64,000 nt of DNA from Capillimicrobium parvum (GCF_021172045.1 NZ_CP087164.1:4340001-4404000); one strand, 5' to 3'; positions 54,358-63,766 are shown, counted from the first letter of the stretch. A program made the numbers and translations. The notes: generated by a model not told the origin, from the sequence alone.

Positions 54358-55137
54358 CTACCCCTCCTCGCCCGCCGCTGATCGCAGCCGCGCCAGCGAC
54401 TGGCGGATGATGCGGGAGATCTGCATCTGAGACACGCCGATGCGCTCGCCGATCTCGGCCTGGGTCAGATCCTCGACGAAGCGCAGGCGCAGGACCTCGC
54501 GGTCGCGCTCGCCGAGCGCCGTCATCAGGCGCTCGAGCGTGGCCCGGTCCTCGGCGTGGCCGAACCCCTGATCGGCGTGGCCGACCGCGTCGCCGACCGT
54601 GTCGCCGGCGTCGTCGTCGCCGCCGGGCCGCGGGGCGTCGATGCTCGTGGCCCGGTAGGCGCCGGCCGCCTCGAGCGCCTCGAGCACCTGCTCGTCGCTC
54701 GCGCCCACCATCTCCGCGATCTGAGACACCGACGGCGGCTGCTGCAGGTCGCGCGACAGCTCCGAGACCGCCCGGTCGACCTTCAGCGCGAGCTCCTGCA
54801 GGTCGCGGGGGACGCGGACGGCCCAGGTGCGGTCGCGGAAATGGCGCTTGATCTCGCCGAGGATCGTCGGGACCGCGTAGCTGGAGAAGGCCACCTCGCG
54901 CTCGGGGTCGAAGCGGTCGATCGCCTTCAGCAGCCCCAGCGACGCGACCTGGGCGAGGTCGTCGAACGGCTCGTCGGCCCGCTGGTAGCGGCGGGCGAGC
55001 TGGCGCGCGAGCGGCAGGAAGCGCTCGACGAGCGCGGTGCGGGCGGCGGCGTCGCCCGCGCGGCAGCGCACGAAGAGCACCCGGTCGTCTGCGGCACGGT
55101 CGCGTCCGGGGACGTGTGGTGAATGGGGAGTTCGCAC
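54358..55137 (-). CDS. SigB/SigF/SigG-family RNA polymerase sigma factor
   Basis: 259 residues from GTG 55137 with GAGG seven bases upstream. Region 2: ALVERFLPLARQLARRYQRA, DDLAQVASLGLLKAIDRFDP, VAFSSYAVPTILGEIKRHFR. Region 3: QQPPSVSQIAEMVGASDEQV. Region 4: LGERDREVLRLRFVEDLTQA, GERIGVSQMQISRIIRQSLA. These match stress/sporulation sigma factors controlled by RsbW-like anti-sigma factors, of which one lies at 48563-48961. Likely a general-stress sigma factor. Confidence 0.93.
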   Translation of the reverse strand: MRTPHSPHVPGRDRAADDRVLFVRCRAGDAAARTALVERFLPLARQLARRYQRADEPFDDLAQVASLGLLKAIDRFDPEREVAFSSYAVPTILGEIKRHFRDRTWAVRVPRDLQELALKVDRAVSELSRDLQQPPSVSQIAEMVGASDEQVLEALEAAGAYRATSIDAPRPGGDDDAGDTVGDAVGHADQGFGHAEDRATLERLMTALGERDREVLRLRFVEDLTQAEIGERIGVSQMQISRIIRQSLARLRSAAGEEG

Positions 55138-55250
55138 GCGTGAGCCTCAGTGCTCTGACCGAGAGGATGCGCCGGGCTGCTGGGGCGCGCAAATGGGGAG
55201 ACGGCGGGGGAATGGGCCGGCTCACATGACAGACTACCGGTCCACCGATC

Positions 55251-55856
55251 ATGGATGACCGAACCGACACGCGGCTGCGCGTTCTCGCCGCCGACGAGGA
55301 TCGCGAGGCGCTCGACCAGACCGCGCGGCTGCTCGGCGATCTCGGCCACGAGGTCACCGCGTGCGCGGTCAGCATCGGCGAGGCGGCGGCGCAGATCGCG
55401 GCGGACGACCCGGACCTGGCGGTCGTGGTGCTCCATGACGACGAGCAGCACGCGCTCGACCTCATCGACGAGATCTCCGAGTACGCGTCCGGGCCGGTGA
55501 TCGCGCTGATGGACCGCGACGATCCGGAGTTCGTGACCGCCGCGGCGGAGCGGGGGCTCGACGCGGTCGCGCGGCCCGAGTCCGGCGATGCCGTTCAGAG
55601 CGCGATCGAGCTGGCGCTGCGACGCCATGCCGAGCGCCGGCAGCTCGCCGAGCAGGTCGACCAGCTCGAGTCGGCGCTCGAGCGGCGCGCGACGATCGAG
55701 CGCGCGAAGGGGATCCTGATGGAGCGCCACGGGATCGGTGAGCGCGAGGCGTTCGAGCGGCTGCGATCGCATGCGCGCTCCCACAACCAGACGGTCGTGT
55801 CGGTCGCCAACGCGGTGTCCGAGGGACACGAGCTGCTGCGCCGCGACGCGGGCTGA
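55251..55856 (+). CDS. ANTAR-domain response regulator
   Basis: 201 residues. Receiver-like N-terminus RVLAADEDREALDQTARLLG with DDPDLAVVVLHDDEQHALDL at the phosphorylation-site position. A coiled linker (RRHAERRQLAEQVDQLESAL) leads to the ANTAR domain: ERRATIERAKGILMERHGIG, EREAFERLRSHARSHNQTVV. ANTAR proteins bind tandem RNA hairpins and prevent termination. It is divergent from the sigma factor gene; its RNA target is not obvious here. Confidence 0.9.
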   Translation: MDDRTDTRLRVLAADEDREALDQTARLLGDLGHEVTACAVSIGEAAAQIAADDPDLAVVVLHDDEQHALDLIDEISEYASGPVIALMDRDDPEFVTAAAERGLDAVARPESGDAVQSAIELALRRHAERRQLAEQVDQLESALERRATIERAKGILMERHGIGEREAFERLRSHARSHNQTVVSVANAVSEGHELLRRDAG

Positions 55857-55993
55857 GCCCCGCACAAACACGAAACACCCGTTTCCGCTGCATGGGTGCC
55901 GAACTCGGGCGCGGCGTGCCGTGGGTTTCGACCAGGGGCGCCGCGGGGGACAACTTCACCAGGCACCCCCGCACGAATCCGGAGGAATCCCAC

Positions 55994-56161
55994 ATGATCG
56001 GTCTGCTCATCGCGATCGTCGTCGCGGCGCTCGTCTACTGGCTTTGTGTCGCACTCGGCCTTCCCGTCATCATCGGCATCGTCGCCGCGATCCTCGTCCT
56101 GATCGGCGGCGTGGGCACAGGCTTCGGCGGCGGCTGGGGCCGAAGCCGTACGGTGCGGTAG
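55994..56161 (+). CDS. Small membrane protein (55 aa)
   Basis: ATG 55994 has GGAGG eight bases upstream. MIGLLIAIVVAALVYWLCVA and LPVIIGIVAAILVLIGGVGT form two helices, then a Gly-rich tail GFGGGWGRSRTVR. Such short GlsB/YeaQ-like or GPGG-type proteins are common in actinobacteria. The final 60 bases are duplicated directly downstream. Confidence 0.7.
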   Translation: MIGLLIAIVVAALVYWLCVALGLPVIIGIVAAILVLIGGVGTGFGGGWGRSRTVR

Positions 56162-56217
56162 ATCGGCGGCGTGGGCACCGGCTTCGGCGGCTGGAGCCGC
56201 GGCCGTACGGTGCGGTA
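56101..56217. repeat. Tandem duplication of the 3' end of the small membrane protein gene
   Basis: Unit 1 (56101-56160) and unit 2 (56161-56217) both run GATCGGCGGCGTGGGCAC, then GGCTTCGGCGGC, then CCGTACGGTGCGGTA. Unit 2 has a three-base deletion and scattered changes. Unit 1 ends at the stop codon, so unit 2 is untranslated unless the stop is bypassed. Confidence 0.85.
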
Positions 56218-56223
56218 GCGACG

Positions 56224-56248
56224 GCCGGGGCGGACCTCCCGCCCCGGC
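56224..56248. terminator. Bidirectional hairpin between converging genes
   Basis: GCCGGGGCGG-ACCTC-CCGCCCCGGC, a perfect 10-bp stem followed by TTCTC, between the small membrane protein gene and the AddA-like gene end at 56252. Confidence 0.7.
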
Positions 56249-56251
56249 TTC

Positions 56252-59200
56252 TCAGGCGCTCGGCGGAGCCGACACCGGCGGCTCCGCCTCGAAGCGCAGC
56301 GTGAGCTCGCGCGGGTACGGGCAGAGGCTCTCGCGCGCCGGGCACGTCCCGCACAGGCTGGCGTGCGGGCGCTCCGTCAGCGGGTAGTCGCCTGCGGCGA
56401 GCGGAGCGGCGAGGCGCGCGATCCGGGCCGTGAGCCGCGGTACGTCGCCGGGGCCGTAGGCGGCGGCCGGCGCGGACCCCGGCGCCTCCAGGAACAGGTG
56501 CACCACCTCGACGCGAGGCGCCTCCGCGGACAACGCGGCGAGGGCGTACAGCGCGCGCTGGATCCCGTACTGCGCGTCGACGATCGCCTCGAGGTCCGCC
56601 CCGGCCTCCACGTGGTCGGTCTTCACGTCCACCACGAGCCAGGCGCCGTCGGCCTCGACGCCGAGCGCGTCGACGACGCCGACCATCAGCGGGCGCCCGG
56701 GGGCGTCGAGCTCGAAGGAGAACTCGTGCTCCCGGCGCACGCGGCGGGCAGCGGCCAGCCGCCTGCCGGTGGGGCTCGAGGCGAAGGCGGCGACCAGGTC
56801 CCGCACCGCGTCGACGTCGCGCTCGGCGACGGACGCCCCCTCGCGCGCGGCGAGCGCGCGGACCCGGTCGGCCGACGGAGCGCCGGCCTCCTCGAGCAGG
56901 GCGTGGACGATCACCCCGCGGACGCGGGCGTCGAGCCGCCCGCGCGCCGCCGGGTCCGCGGCGGGCGTCGCGCCGGGGGACCGCGCGGGCGCGGCCCAGG
57001 CGGCCACGCCGGGCGGCGCGGGCTGGTCGGGGAGCCCGAGGACCCGCTGCGCGTAGAAGCGGTAGCCGCAGCGCTCGTAGTCGGCGAGAGCGGTGTAGCT
57101 GAGCGCGCCGGCGGGCGGGGCGGCGGCGGGCGCCGGCGCCGGCGCCGGCGGTCGTTCGCCCCGCACTCCGGGCGGCGTGTGCTCGCCGGCGACGCGCTGC
57201 CCGCGGGCGCCCGCGGCGGCCCCGGCCCCAGGAAGGTCGCTCGCGGCCCCGGCGCCAGGAAGGTCGCTCCCGGCCCCGGCCCCGGCCCCGGGAAGGTCGC
57301 TCGCGGCCTCGGCCTCGGTCTCGGCCCCGGCCCCGGCCCCCGCCGCTTGCGGCGCGGCCCACTCGGCTCGCAGCGCCCGTCCCAGCACCGACGACGCGCT
57401 GATCGTCAGCGCGACGTCGAAGCCGTCGCGCCGGACGGTCGCGTGGGCGGCGTCCGCGTCGCCCTCGGCCACCGCCGCGAAGCGCTCCGGGAGATCCTCG
57501 ACGAGCGCGGGGCCGAGCCATGTCAGCGGCGCGGCGCCGACGCCATTGGACCACCGCTCGACCGACCCGCTGAGCACCAGGCGGCGCTTGGCCCGGGTCA
57601 GCGCCACGTAGAGGATCCGCTCCTCCTCGGCCGCGTCGCGGGCGCGGCGCTCGGTCTCAAGCGCCGGGTAGTCGAGCGCCGGCGTGGCGCGCGCGCCGTC
57701 GAGGAGGTTCAGGCGCACCCCCACGCGTTCGCCGTCGACCAGCAGCACCGGCGGGGTGATCGGCGGGCGGCGGCCGAGGTCGGCGATCGCGACGACGGCG
57801 AACTCGAGCCCCTTCGCCGCGTGGACGGTCATCAGCCGCACCGCGTCGACGTCCGGGTCCTCCACGGGCGCCTCGGGCTCACGCTTCTGCGCCTGCTCGA
57901 GGGCCGTCGCGTGGTCGACGAAGCGGCGCAGGTCGCGCCCCTCGGCCGCCTCGAACCCGCGCGCCAGCCGCAGGAGCTTGTCGATGTTCGCCAGCCGCCG
58001 CGGGCCGCCGACCAGCCCGAGGACCCAGGTGTCGTAGCCCGCCTCGGCGATCGCGCGGTCGAGCACCTCGTCGAGCGCCAGGCGCGGCGCCGCCGCGCGC
58101 TGGGCGGCGAAGCGGGCGAGAAGGACGTCCAGCCGCTCGGCGTCGGCGGGCGGCAGCTCCGGCCGCCGGACCGGGCCGGGGCCGTCCGGCTCGCCCGAGG
58201 CCGGCGCCGGGTCGCGGGGCGCCTGCGCGCCGAGCACCGCCCACACGCTCGTCCGCTGCTCGCGCGCCGCGGCGCCGAGCAGCGCGATTGCGTCCGACGA
58301 GAGGCCACACAGCGGCGAGGCGAGGACCGTGAGCAGGGCGCGCTCGTCGAGCGGGTTGGCCAGGGCGGCGAGGTAGCCCATGAGGTCGACGACCTCCTGC
58401 CGCGTCCAGAAGCCGCGGCCGGCGCTCGCGAGGGTGGGCAGGCCGGCATCCGCGAGCGCGCGCTCGACGACCGGCATGGACGCCGCGGCGCGCACGAGCA
58501 CCGCGATCTCGCCGGGCGCGGCCTCGCCCGAGTCGACGAGCTCGCGCAGGCGCTGCGCCAGCAGCCGCGCCTCGGCGCGGCGCCAGGCCGGCCCGGGCGG
58601 AAGGGTGTCGCCGAGATCGATCTCGTCGGCGTCCCAGCCGCGCGCGTCGGTAACGAGCAGGTCGACCGCCGGCGTGGTGGTCTCGGCCGCGGGTGCGAAC
58701 GGCCGCAGCGGAGCGAAGGCCTCGCCGAAGCGGCCCGCGAACGCCGTGTTGACCGCGGCGAGGATCGCCGGCACGCTGCGGAAGCTCTCCTGCAGGCGCA
58801 GGGCCAGCCCGCGCTCGGACAGCGCGTCCCGGCGCTCCCGGAAGATCGCGACGTCGGCGTGACGGAACCCGTAGATCGACTGGAACTCGTCGCCGACGCA
58901 GAAGAGGTCGTCGTCCTCGAGGGCCTCGAGCACCTCGAGCTGGCGCCGGTTCGTGTCCTGGAACTCGTCGACCATCAGCAGCGCGAAGCGGTCGCGCCAG
59001 GCGGAGCGGATGGCCGGGCGCTCGCGCAGCAGGTCGCGGGCGCGCAGCTCTAGGTCGTCGAAGTCCAGCGCGCCGCGCGCTGCCTTGCGCTCGGCATACT
59101 CGGTGCCGTACGCGTCGAGGAGCTCGTCGAGCAGCTCGATGTGGCGGACCGCGTGGTGGTCGGCGCAGGCGCGCTCGTAGGCGTCGCGGGCCTCGACGTA

Positions 59201-60127
59201 GGCGTGGCACGCCTCGGTGTCGAGCGCCGCGGCGCGCCCGCAGGCGACGTCGAGCGCGGCGAACCGGCCCGGCCACGGGACGATGCCCGCCTCGACGTCC
59301 TCGAGGAAGCGGGCGCAGCGGTCGAGCGCCTCGCGCGCGTCGCCGACGAGCTTGGAGTCCCGCGCGCTCTCGAGCTCCACCGCGAGCGCGGTACGAGCCG
59401 CGGCCAGCGCGGTCCGCTCTGCATCCGGCGCCGGGCGCCGGGGCGGTCTCGGCAGCCTCGGGTGCGACGCGCCGCGGCTGCGCAGCTCGTCGTGGACCAC
59501 GGGGATGGCGAAGGCCAGCGAGTCGGTCCGGTACGCGGCGACGAGGTCGAGCGCGTCGCGCGCGTGCGGCCCGGCGAGGAAGGCGCGCAACGCGGCGGCG
59601 AACGCCTCGTCGCGCAGGCGCGCGGCGCGGGGCTCGTCGAGGACGCTGAAGGCCGGATCGAGCCCGGCGGCGAGCGGGTGCGCTCGCAGGAGCCGCGCGC
59701 AGAAGCCGTGGATCGTCGAGACGAACGCGCCCTCCGTCGCCCGCGCGGCCGCGCGCGCCCCCGGCGTGGCGATCTCCTGAAGCGTCGACCGGATCCGCTC
59801 GCGCAGCTCGCCCGCCGCCTTGTCGGTGAAGGTGATCGCGAGGATCCGCGACGGGTCGACGCCGTCGTCGAGGACGGCGCGCACGAAGCGCTCGACGAGG
59901 ACCGAGGTCTTGCCCGAGCCGGCGCTCGCCGACAGCAGGAGCGACCGCGAGCGCTCCCGGACCGCTGCCTCCTGGTCGGGGGTGAGGCGCCGGCGGGCTG
60001 GGTCGGTGGGCGGCGCGTCCGGCGGTGGCGGCGCGTCCCGCGGCGGCGAAGCGTCGGCCGGCTGCTCGGGATCGCGGCTCGGCGGGTCGTCGGGGCCGCC
60101 CAGCGCGTCGGGGTCGAACAGGGTCAT
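56252..60127 (-). CDS. AddA/AdnB-like UvrD helicase-nuclease subunit
   Basis: 1291 residues from ATG 60127. Superfamily 1 helicase motifs: Walker A LLLSASAGSGKTSVLVERFV, Ia ILAITFTDKAAGELRERIRS, II LLMVDEFQDTNRRQLEVL, III LFCVGDEFQSIYGFRHAD, IV LRLQESFRSVPAI, V VRLMTVHAAKGLEFAVVAIA, VI RILYVALTRAKRRLVLSG. The C-terminal PD-(D/E)XK nuclease has GVVDALGVEADGAWLVVDVK, and CGTCPARESLC with a Cys in YERCGYRFY could hold a [4Fe-4S] cluster. An Ala/Gly-rich linker contains DLPGAGAAS repeats. It processes DNA double-strand ends for recombination, with the AddB-like protein. Confidence 0.9.
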   Translation of the reverse strand: MTLFDPDALGGPDDPPSRDPEQPADASPPRDAPPPPDAPPTDPARRRLTPDQEAAVRERSRSLLLSASAGSGKTSVLVERFVRAVLDDGVDPSRILAITFTDKAAGELRERIRSTLQEIATPGARAAARATEGAFVSTIHGFCARLLRAHPLAAGLDPAFSVLDEPRAARLRDEAFAAALRAFLAGPHARDALDLVAAYRTDSLAFAIPVVHDELRSRGASHPRLPRPPRRPAPDAERTALAAARTALAVELESARDSKLVGDAREALDRCARFLEDVEAGIVPWPGRFAALDVACGRAAALDTEACHAYVEARDAYERACADHHAVRHIELLDELLDAYGTEYAERKAARGALDFDDLELRARDLLRERPAIRSAWRDRFALLMVDEFQDTNRRQLEVLEALEDDDLFCVGDEFQSIYGFRHADVAIFRERRDALSERGLALRLQESFRSVPAILAAVNTAFAGRFGEAFAPLRPFAPAAETTTPAVDLLVTDARGWDADEIDLGDTLPPGPAWRRAEARLLAQRLRELVDSGEAAPGEIAVLVRAAASMPVVERALADAGLPTLASAGRGFWTRQEVVDLMGYLAALANPLDERALLTVLASPLCGLSSDAIALLGAAAREQRTSVWAVLGAQAPRDPAPASGEPDGPGPVRRPELPPADAERLDVLLARFAAQRAAAPRLALDEVLDRAIAEAGYDTWVLGLVGGPRRLANIDKLLRLARGFEAAEGRDLRRFVDHATALEQAQKREPEAPVEDPDVDAVRLMTVHAAKGLEFAVVAIADLGRRPPITPPVLLVDGERVGVRLNLLDGARATPALDYPALETERRARDAAEEERILYVALTRAKRRLVLSGSVERWSNGVGAAPLTWLGPALVEDLPERFAAVAEGDADAAHATVRRDGFDVALTISASSVLGRALRAEWAAPQAAGAGAGAETEAEAASDLPGAGAGAGSDLPGAGAASDLPGAGAAAGARGQRVAGEHTPPGVRGERPPAPAPAPAAAPPAGALSYTALADYERCGYRFYAQRVLGLPDQPAPPGVAAWAAPARSPGATPAADPAARGRLDARVRGVIVHALLEEAGAPSADRVRALAAREGASVAERDVDAVRDLVAAFASSPTGRRLAAARRVRREHEFSFELDAPGRPLMVGVVDALGVEADGAWLVVDVKTDHVEAGADLEAIVDAQYGIQRALYALAALSAEAPRVEVVHLFLEAPGSAPAAAYGPGDVPRLTARIARLAAPLAAGDYPLTERPHASLCGTCPARESLCPYPRELTLRFEAEPPVSAPPSA
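57215..57302. repeat. Minisatellite-like coding repeat in the helicase linker
   Basis: About three units of 28-32 bases containing GGCCCCGGC(G/C)CCAGGAAGGTCGCTC. On the coding strand they give DLPGAGAAS-like repeats (SDLPGAGAGAGSDLPGAG). Repeat number could vary between strains. Confidence 0.7.
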
Positions 60128-60143
60128 CGCCGCGGTCACGGTC

Positions 60144-63116
60144 TCACGCCGCCTCGCACCGGCAGAGGCCGGGGTAGGAGCAGCCGTCGCGGCCGCAGTT
60201 GTCGGGACGCGGCTCGAGCGCGCCCGCACGGGCCTGCGCCGCCGCCGCGGTGGCCAGGTCGATCACGGTGTGCATGATCTGCTCGACCTCGCCGGCGGGG
60301 CGGCGGTCGCTGTTGACGACGTCCAGGTCCGGGTCGGCATCCTCGACGATCAGGCCGCGGCGGCGCCCGTCGGCGCCCGACAGCGGCTGGTAGAACGCGC
60401 CGGCCGGCTCGAGCCCGAGGAGCTCCGTCGCCGCGCGCAGGTAGATCGCCGCCTGGAAGCTGCCGTCGCGCTCCCACCGCCCGCCCTCGGTCGCTCGCCC
60501 GGTCTTGTAGTCGATCACCTGGGCCTGGCGGCCGGACGGGTCGACGTCGACGCGGTCGATGCGCCCCCGCAGCCGCAGCGGGCCGTCGGGCGCGGCGAGC
60601 TCGAGCGCGGGCACGCCCGCCGGGTCCTCGTCCTGGAAGCCGAAGCTCAGCTCGATGTGCGCCGGCTCGAAGATGCTGCCGTCGCGCGCGGCGGCGTCGA
60701 GGTAACGCTCGAGGTCGGCCTCCAGGCGTCGCGCGCCCGCGGCGAGCCGCTCGGGGTTCGGCGAGATCCGGATCCGCGCCGCGACCTCGCGCAGCGTCTC
60801 GCGCAGCAGCACGCGTGCCCGCCCGACCGTCTCCGGGCGCACCTTCGCCGATCCGGTCTCCTCGCGCAGCGCGACGAGCGTCCGCTCCAGCGTCTCGTGG
60901 GCGACCGAGCCGCGGCGCAGCGGCTCGGAGTCCGGCTCGAGCTCTTCGATGTCCAGGTAGCGCTCGACGAACCACTTCACCGGGCAGCGCGCCCACAGCT
61001 CCAGGGCCGAGGGCGACCACGCCGGGCGCTCGCGCAGGCCGCGCAGGACGGGCTCCGCGCTCAGCGCAGCGATGGGCGCCGGCCGCCGGGCGGGCCCGGC
61101 GGCCGCCTCGGCGCGCGCCGCCGCCCGGGCCGTCGGCGCCCCGCCGGGCCACGCGACCGCGCCGAGCGGGCGATGGCGGCGCGGCAGTTCGCCGAGGACG
61201 TCGCGCACGTCGTCGAGGAAGAAGGACGGGACCGCGGGATCGCCGTCGTCGTCGGCGGTGCGCGCGGCGAGCACGAGGCGCTCCTCCGGGCGCGAGACCG
61301 TGGCGTAGAACAAATAGCGCTCGACGTCGAGGGCGTCCTCGTGGCGCGCCAACAGGACGCCGGACGCAGTGGCGAGCTCCCGGCGCTCGGCATCCGCGAG
61401 AAACGGCTCGGGCGTCGCGGGCCGCGGGAACCCGCCCTCCTGCAGCCCGCAGAGCACGAGCGCGCGCACGCGGCGGGCGCGCAGCGCGAACGGATCGCAC
61501 ACGGTCACGAGGCCCGGTCCCGGCTCCTCGCCCCGCCAGGCGGCGACCCCGCCGAGCTGCGCGGCCAGATCGGCCGGCGCCGGCGCGAGCGGGGGCGCCT
61601 CGCGCGATAGCGCCGCCAGCTCATCGAGCGCCGCGCGGCCCGCCGCGACCGCCTGGGCCTCGGCGCGGCCACCACGATCCAGGACGCGGCCCGGCGCCGA
61701 CGCGGCGACTCCGGCGAGCATGCCCGACAGCTCCTCGCCGAGCACCTCGCACAGCGCGCCCGCGTCCTCCTCGGCCGCCATCCGGACGCGCCGCAGCCCC
61801 GGCGGCTCGTCGTGCTCGGCGCACCAGACCGCCAGGGCGTCGGCGGCGGTCGCCAGGCCGCGGCGGCGCACCTGGAGCTCGAGTGCATCCGCCCGGTCGC
61901 GCTGCTCGAGCACGCCGGGAGCGCGCAGGTAGGCGACGAAGTCGGCCGCGGTGGCGTCGAGCGCCGCGCAGCGTAGGAGCGCCAGCACGCCCGCCCCGCA
62001 CGCCGTGTGGGCGAGCGCCACGCGCCGGCGCAGCGCGAACGGCACGCCGAAGTCGGTGAGCACCCGCTCGAGCAGCGCGCCCATCTCGTCGAGCGAGCGC
62101 GCGACGACCGCGATCTCCTCGGCCCGGACGCCGCGGCGCAGGAGGTCGAGCACCTCCGCCGCGACGAGCTCGGCCTCGGCGCGCTCGCCGCCGGCCTGCA
62201 GGAGAACGACCGGGGCGGCCGCGGGGTCGGCGGCGGTGGGGTCCGCTCCGGGGACGCCCGGATCGGACGCGGTCGCGGCGGGCTCCTCGAACAGCCGCCG
62301 CTCGAGCGCATGCAGCGCCGACCGCGCCGCCGGCGCGTAGTAGCGGTCCTCCGGCTCCATCTCGAGGCGGCGGTCGGCGAGCGGCTCGAGCTCGGCGACG
62401 GTCCGCGCGCGCCCGGCGAACGCCGCGCGGCCCCGCTCGAACGTCAGCGACACCCAGACGTCGGCGCCGGCCCGCTTTCCGAGCGCGTCGACGGCGTCGA
62501 GCTCGAGCGGCGTCAGGTCGTCGAAGCCGTAGAAGAACACCGGCGTGGCCCCCCAGCGCGCCGGCCCGAGCCGGAGGGCGTCCAGCGCGCCGAGCGCCCA
62601 CAGCTCGCGGTCGGGCCGGCCGAGCCGGTCGAGCATCGCGCGGTAAGCGCCGTACAGCCGGGCGATCTCCTCGCCGTAGGCGGCGCGGCCGCCGTCGCCG
62701 CCCGCCCAGGCCCGCAGCGCCCCCGCGAGCCGCGCCGGGTCCACCCGCGCCACCTCGAGCTCGGCGAAGAACCGCTGGGCGGCGTGGGCGAACCCGGGCG
62801 TCGCCGCCGACGCCGCCATGACCCGCAGATCGGCCCGCGCCACCACGGACGCCACGACGCGCTCGCGCGACACGTCTCCGAGCGGCCGCCCCGCGACCGC
62901 CACGCGCCGCGCGATCTCCCCGAGCAGACCGTCGAAGGTCAGGACCCGCGCGCCGATCACGAGCCCGTCCGCGGCGAGCTCGCGCCGGTAGCGCTCGACG
63001 TCCGCGGCCGTCGGCACGACGAGCAGGGAGTCGCGCTCCAGCGAGGCGCGCACGCCGCCGAGGACGGCACGGGCCTTGGCCGAGTTGGCGGGTCCGGTGA
63101 GGAGGGTCAGGGGCAT
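60144..63116 (-). CDS. AddB-like helicase-nuclease subunit
   Basis: 990 residues from ATG 63116, ending 17 bases upstream of the AddA-like gene. N-terminal motor-like region MPLTLLTGPANSAKARAVLG lacks the GKT of a canonical Walker A, as in AddB. Motif VI-like DVERYLFYATVSRPEERLVL. The C-terminal nuclease has GRIDRVDVDPSGRQAQVIDY with KTG, and Cys residues ELWARCPVKWFVER plus CGRDGCSYPGLCRC fit the four-cysteine iron staple. Together with the AddA-like subunit it should unwind and resect DNA ends. Confidence 0.88.
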   Translation of the reverse strand: MPLTLLTGPANSAKARAVLGGVRASLERDSLLVVPTAADVERYRRELAADGLVIGARVLTFDGLLGEIARRVAVAGRPLGDVSRERVVASVVARADLRVMAASAATPGFAHAAQRFFAELEVARVDPARLAGALRAWAGGDGGRAAYGEEIARLYGAYRAMLDRLGRPDRELWALGALDALRLGPARWGATPVFFYGFDDLTPLELDAVDALGKRAGADVWVSLTFERGRAAFAGRARTVAELEPLADRRLEMEPEDRYYAPAARSALHALERRLFEEPAATASDPGVPGADPTAADPAAAPVVLLQAGGERAEAELVAAEVLDLLRRGVRAEEIAVVARSLDEMGALLERVLTDFGVPFALRRRVALAHTACGAGVLALLRCAALDATAADFVAYLRAPGVLEQRDRADALELQVRRRGLATAADALAVWCAEHDEPPGLRRVRMAAEEDAGALCEVLGEELSGMLAGVAASAPGRVLDRGGRAEAQAVAAGRAALDELAALSREAPPLAPAPADLAAQLGGVAAWRGEEPGPGLVTVCDPFALRARRVRALVLCGLQEGGFPRPATPEPFLADAERRELATASGVLLARHEDALDVERYLFYATVSRPEERLVLAARTADDDGDPAVPSFFLDDVRDVLGELPRRHRPLGAVAWPGGAPTARAAARAEAAAGPARRPAPIAALSAEPVLRGLRERPAWSPSALELWARCPVKWFVERYLDIEELEPDSEPLRRGSVAHETLERTLVALREETGSAKVRPETVGRARVLLRETLREVAARIRISPNPERLAAGARRLEADLERYLDAAARDGSIFEPAHIELSFGFQDEDPAGVPALELAAPDGPLRLRGRIDRVDVDPSGRQAQVIDYKTGRATEGGRWERDGSFQAAIYLRAATELLGLEPAGAFYQPLSGADGRRRGLIVEDADPDLDVVNSDRRPAGEVEQIMHTVIDLATAAAAQARAGALEPRPDNCGRDGCSYPGLCRCEAA

Positions 63117-63287
63117 CGGGGTCCCACACTGTGGCGCACGCACCCGACGCCATCGCACCCTCCGGACGTGCGGGCGCTGAGACCCGCTCCGCGGGCATGG
63201 ACACCCACACGTCCACGGCCAGCGGGCGTCGTGCAGAGAGGGATCTCCCCGATGCGCGCGCCCCCGCCCCGGCGCGACGCTGCGCCG

Positions 63288-63764
63288 ATGCGTCGCCTCC
63301 TCCCCGCCCTCGCGGCACTGACCATCGTCCCCGCGGCGGCGCCCGCCGCGGCCGCGCCCACCTCGCCCGCGCCCGCCAGGGCCTTCGCCGGCAAGACCGC
63401 CGCCGGGACGCCGATCACGCTCGACGTCACCGGCAAGCGCGCCGCGGTCAGGAGCTCGGTCGCCATGGCCTGCATCAAGACCGGCGGCTCCAGCGGCACG
63501 AAGGCCGGCATCGAGCTGTTCCAGCCCACCGGCGCCTTCGCGCTCACCGGCACCGACCAGAAGCTCAGCCAGCAGAACCCGAGCGCCGTCCTCGGCGGGC
63601 GCACCGTCACGATCAACTACCACGTCGAAGCCGTCCGCAAGGACCGCGCCATCTCCGGCAGGCTCTCGATGAACTACTCGACCTCGGACTACGACGTGTT
63701 CACGATGAGCAACACGATCACGGTCTGCGACGGCTCCGCCGCGTTCACGGCGCGCCGCCGCTAG
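63288..63764 (+). CDS. Secreted protein of unknown function (158 aa)
   Basis: ATG 63288 begins a signal peptide MRRLLPALAALTIVPAAAPA then AAAPTSPAPARAFAGK. ATG 63252 in frame would extend it with a basic stretch. The mature part has VAMACIKTGG and TITVCDGSAA, a Cys pair likely joined by disulfide, and beta-rich patterns (KTAAGTPITLDVTGKRAAVR). Similar short exported proteins in this group are uncharacterised. Divergent from the AddB-like gene. Confidence 0.65.
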   Translation: MRRLLPALAALTIVPAAAPAAAAPTSPAPARAFAGKTAAGTPITLDVTGKRAAVRSSVAMACIKTGGSSGTKAGIELFQPTGAFALTGTDQKLSQQNPSAVLGGRTVTINYHVEAVRKDRAISGRLSMNYSTSDYDVFTMSNTITVCDGSAAFTARRR

Positions 63765-63766
63765 TC

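Noticed and set aside
55138-55250. Two AATGGGGAG direct repeats in and near the sigma-factor/ANTAR divergent gap as operator sites.
   Set aside because: Only nine bases, one copy lies inside the sigma-factor coding start, and no symmetry; chance is likely.
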